DNA of 6,672 nucleotides, from NCBI GenBank assembly GCA_005882445.1, contig VBAN01000063.1:1-6672 (forward strand). The letters are read 5' to 3'. The translations under genes and the position numbers were made by a program. Source of the DNA: Candidatus Segetimicrobium genomatis. Its GTDB lineage: Bacteria; Sysuimicrobiota; Sysuimicrobiia; Sysuimicrobiales; Segetimicrobiaceae. The notes beneath the pieces were generated by a model, which was given only the letters and a program-made list of their open reading frames with translations, was not told the origin of the DNA and did not search any database. This document shows, piece after piece, positions 6,449 to 6,672 of the stretch; position 1 is the first letter of the stretch, and each line of letters opens with the position of its first letter.

Positions 6449-6672
6449 ATGGCGGGCAAGCGACGAGAGGTGACGCGGCGCCGGTTTTTACAAATTTCCG
6501 GAGCGACCACCGCGGCCGTGGCCGGGGGCCTGTGGCGGACGGAGCGAAGCGTTGCAGCGGGGGGCGCGAACCTGACCCTGGCGTTCTGGAACGGGCTGAC
6601 CGGACCGGATGGTCGGGTCATGGAAGGGCTCGTGAACGACTTCACGTCCGAGCACAAGAACATCAAGATCGA
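6449..6672 (+). CDS. ABC-transporter extracellular solute-binding protein (sugar type), Tat signal, N-terminal part (runs off right edge)
   Basis: Seventy-four residues are visible. They open with a twin-arginine signal: a basic n-region MAGKRREV, the motif TRRRFLQ (9-15), a hydrophobic stretch ISGATTAAVAGG (16-27), and a likely cleavage after SVAA (about residue 37). The mature start NLTLAFWNGLTGPDGRVMEGLVNDF (41-65) is typical of family-1 sugar-binding proteins, whose first strand reads [LV]-x-[FVL]-W and which are followed by a helix leading to a E-x-x-N-I-K-[IV] strand, as here. It should be exported folded and capture a sugar or oligosaccharide for an ABC importer, whose permease genes would lie beyond the edge. 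I prefer the ATG at 6449, with a GGGGGGG tract 6 nt upstream. An in-frame ATG at 6428 would add seven residues but has no properly spaced site. It is 49 bp after the arabinofuranosidase and probably co-transcribed with it. Confidence 0.9.
   Translation, partial: MAGKRREVTRRRFLQISGATTAAVAGGLWRTERSVAAGGANLTLAFWNGLTGPDGRVMEGLVNDFTSEHKNIKI

Noticed and set aside
6598..6616. GACCGGACCGGATGGTC partial palindrome
   Set aside because: It lies inside the binding-protein coding sequence and has short arms, expected by chance at this base composition.
4855..6666. A 603-codon open frame on the minus strand opposite the GH51 gene
   Set aside because: Its translation is rich in Arg, Pro, His and Val with no recognisable motif, and it exactly shadows a gene with full catalytic motifs. 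Such mirror frames are common in high-GC DNA.

Overview
The window is high-GC bacterial DNA (by eye about two-thirds G+C). It uses ATG and GTG starts with purine-rich Shine-Dalgarno sites and carries a Tat-type ABC-transporter lipo/binding-protein signal. No rRNA, tRNA, CRISPR array, transposase or integrase is visible. The gene content (GH51 arabinofuranosidase, Tat-exported sugar-binding protein, FIST protein, AIM24-family protein, NAD aldehyde dehydrogenase) suits a free-living, soil- or sediment-type heterotroph. I cannot place it in a phylum from this sequence alone.

Layout. Positions 1-2874 form a leftward (minus-strand) gene series. Its order of transcription is a Rid/YjgF-family protein (2874-2530), an aldehyde dehydrogenase (2464-971), an AIM24-family protein (897-205), and the N-terminus of an MDR-superfamily alcohol dehydrogenase/quinone reductase that runs off the left edge (146-1). 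Gaps of about 58-73 bp and a Shine-Dalgarno site before each gene suggest one operon. A 161-bp divergent spacer (2875-3035) separates it from a rightward series. That series is a FIST-domain sensory protein (3036-4247), a broken metallophosphoesterase (4285-4778), a 145-bp spacer with two hairpin-forming inverted repeats, a cytoplasmic GH51 alpha-L-arabinofuranosidase (4924-6399), and the 5' end of a Tat-exported sugar-binding protein of an ABC transporter (6449 to the right edge).

How the genes fit together. The last two genes make a coherent arabinoside-scavenging unit. The binding protein would capture arabino-oligosaccharides outside the cell, and an ABC importer whose permease genes would lie beyond the right edge would bring them in. 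The signal-less GH51 enzyme would then release L-arabinose in the cytoplasm. The left operon looks like small-molecule oxidation (aldehyde dehydrogenase plus an alcohol dehydrogenase-like enzyme) with a Rid protein and an AIM24 protein of unclear role.

The most unusual feature is a set of three apparent lesions within 4.8 kb, between otherwise intact genes. The dehydrogenase has GCG exactly where its start codon should be. The Rid protein lacks about a dozen core residues, in frame. The metallophosphoesterase has lost its central metal-binding segment and changes reading frame. These may be real gene decay or consensus/assembly errors in this contig, and read-level data would decide. I see no convincing evidence of a previously undescribed multi-gene system here.
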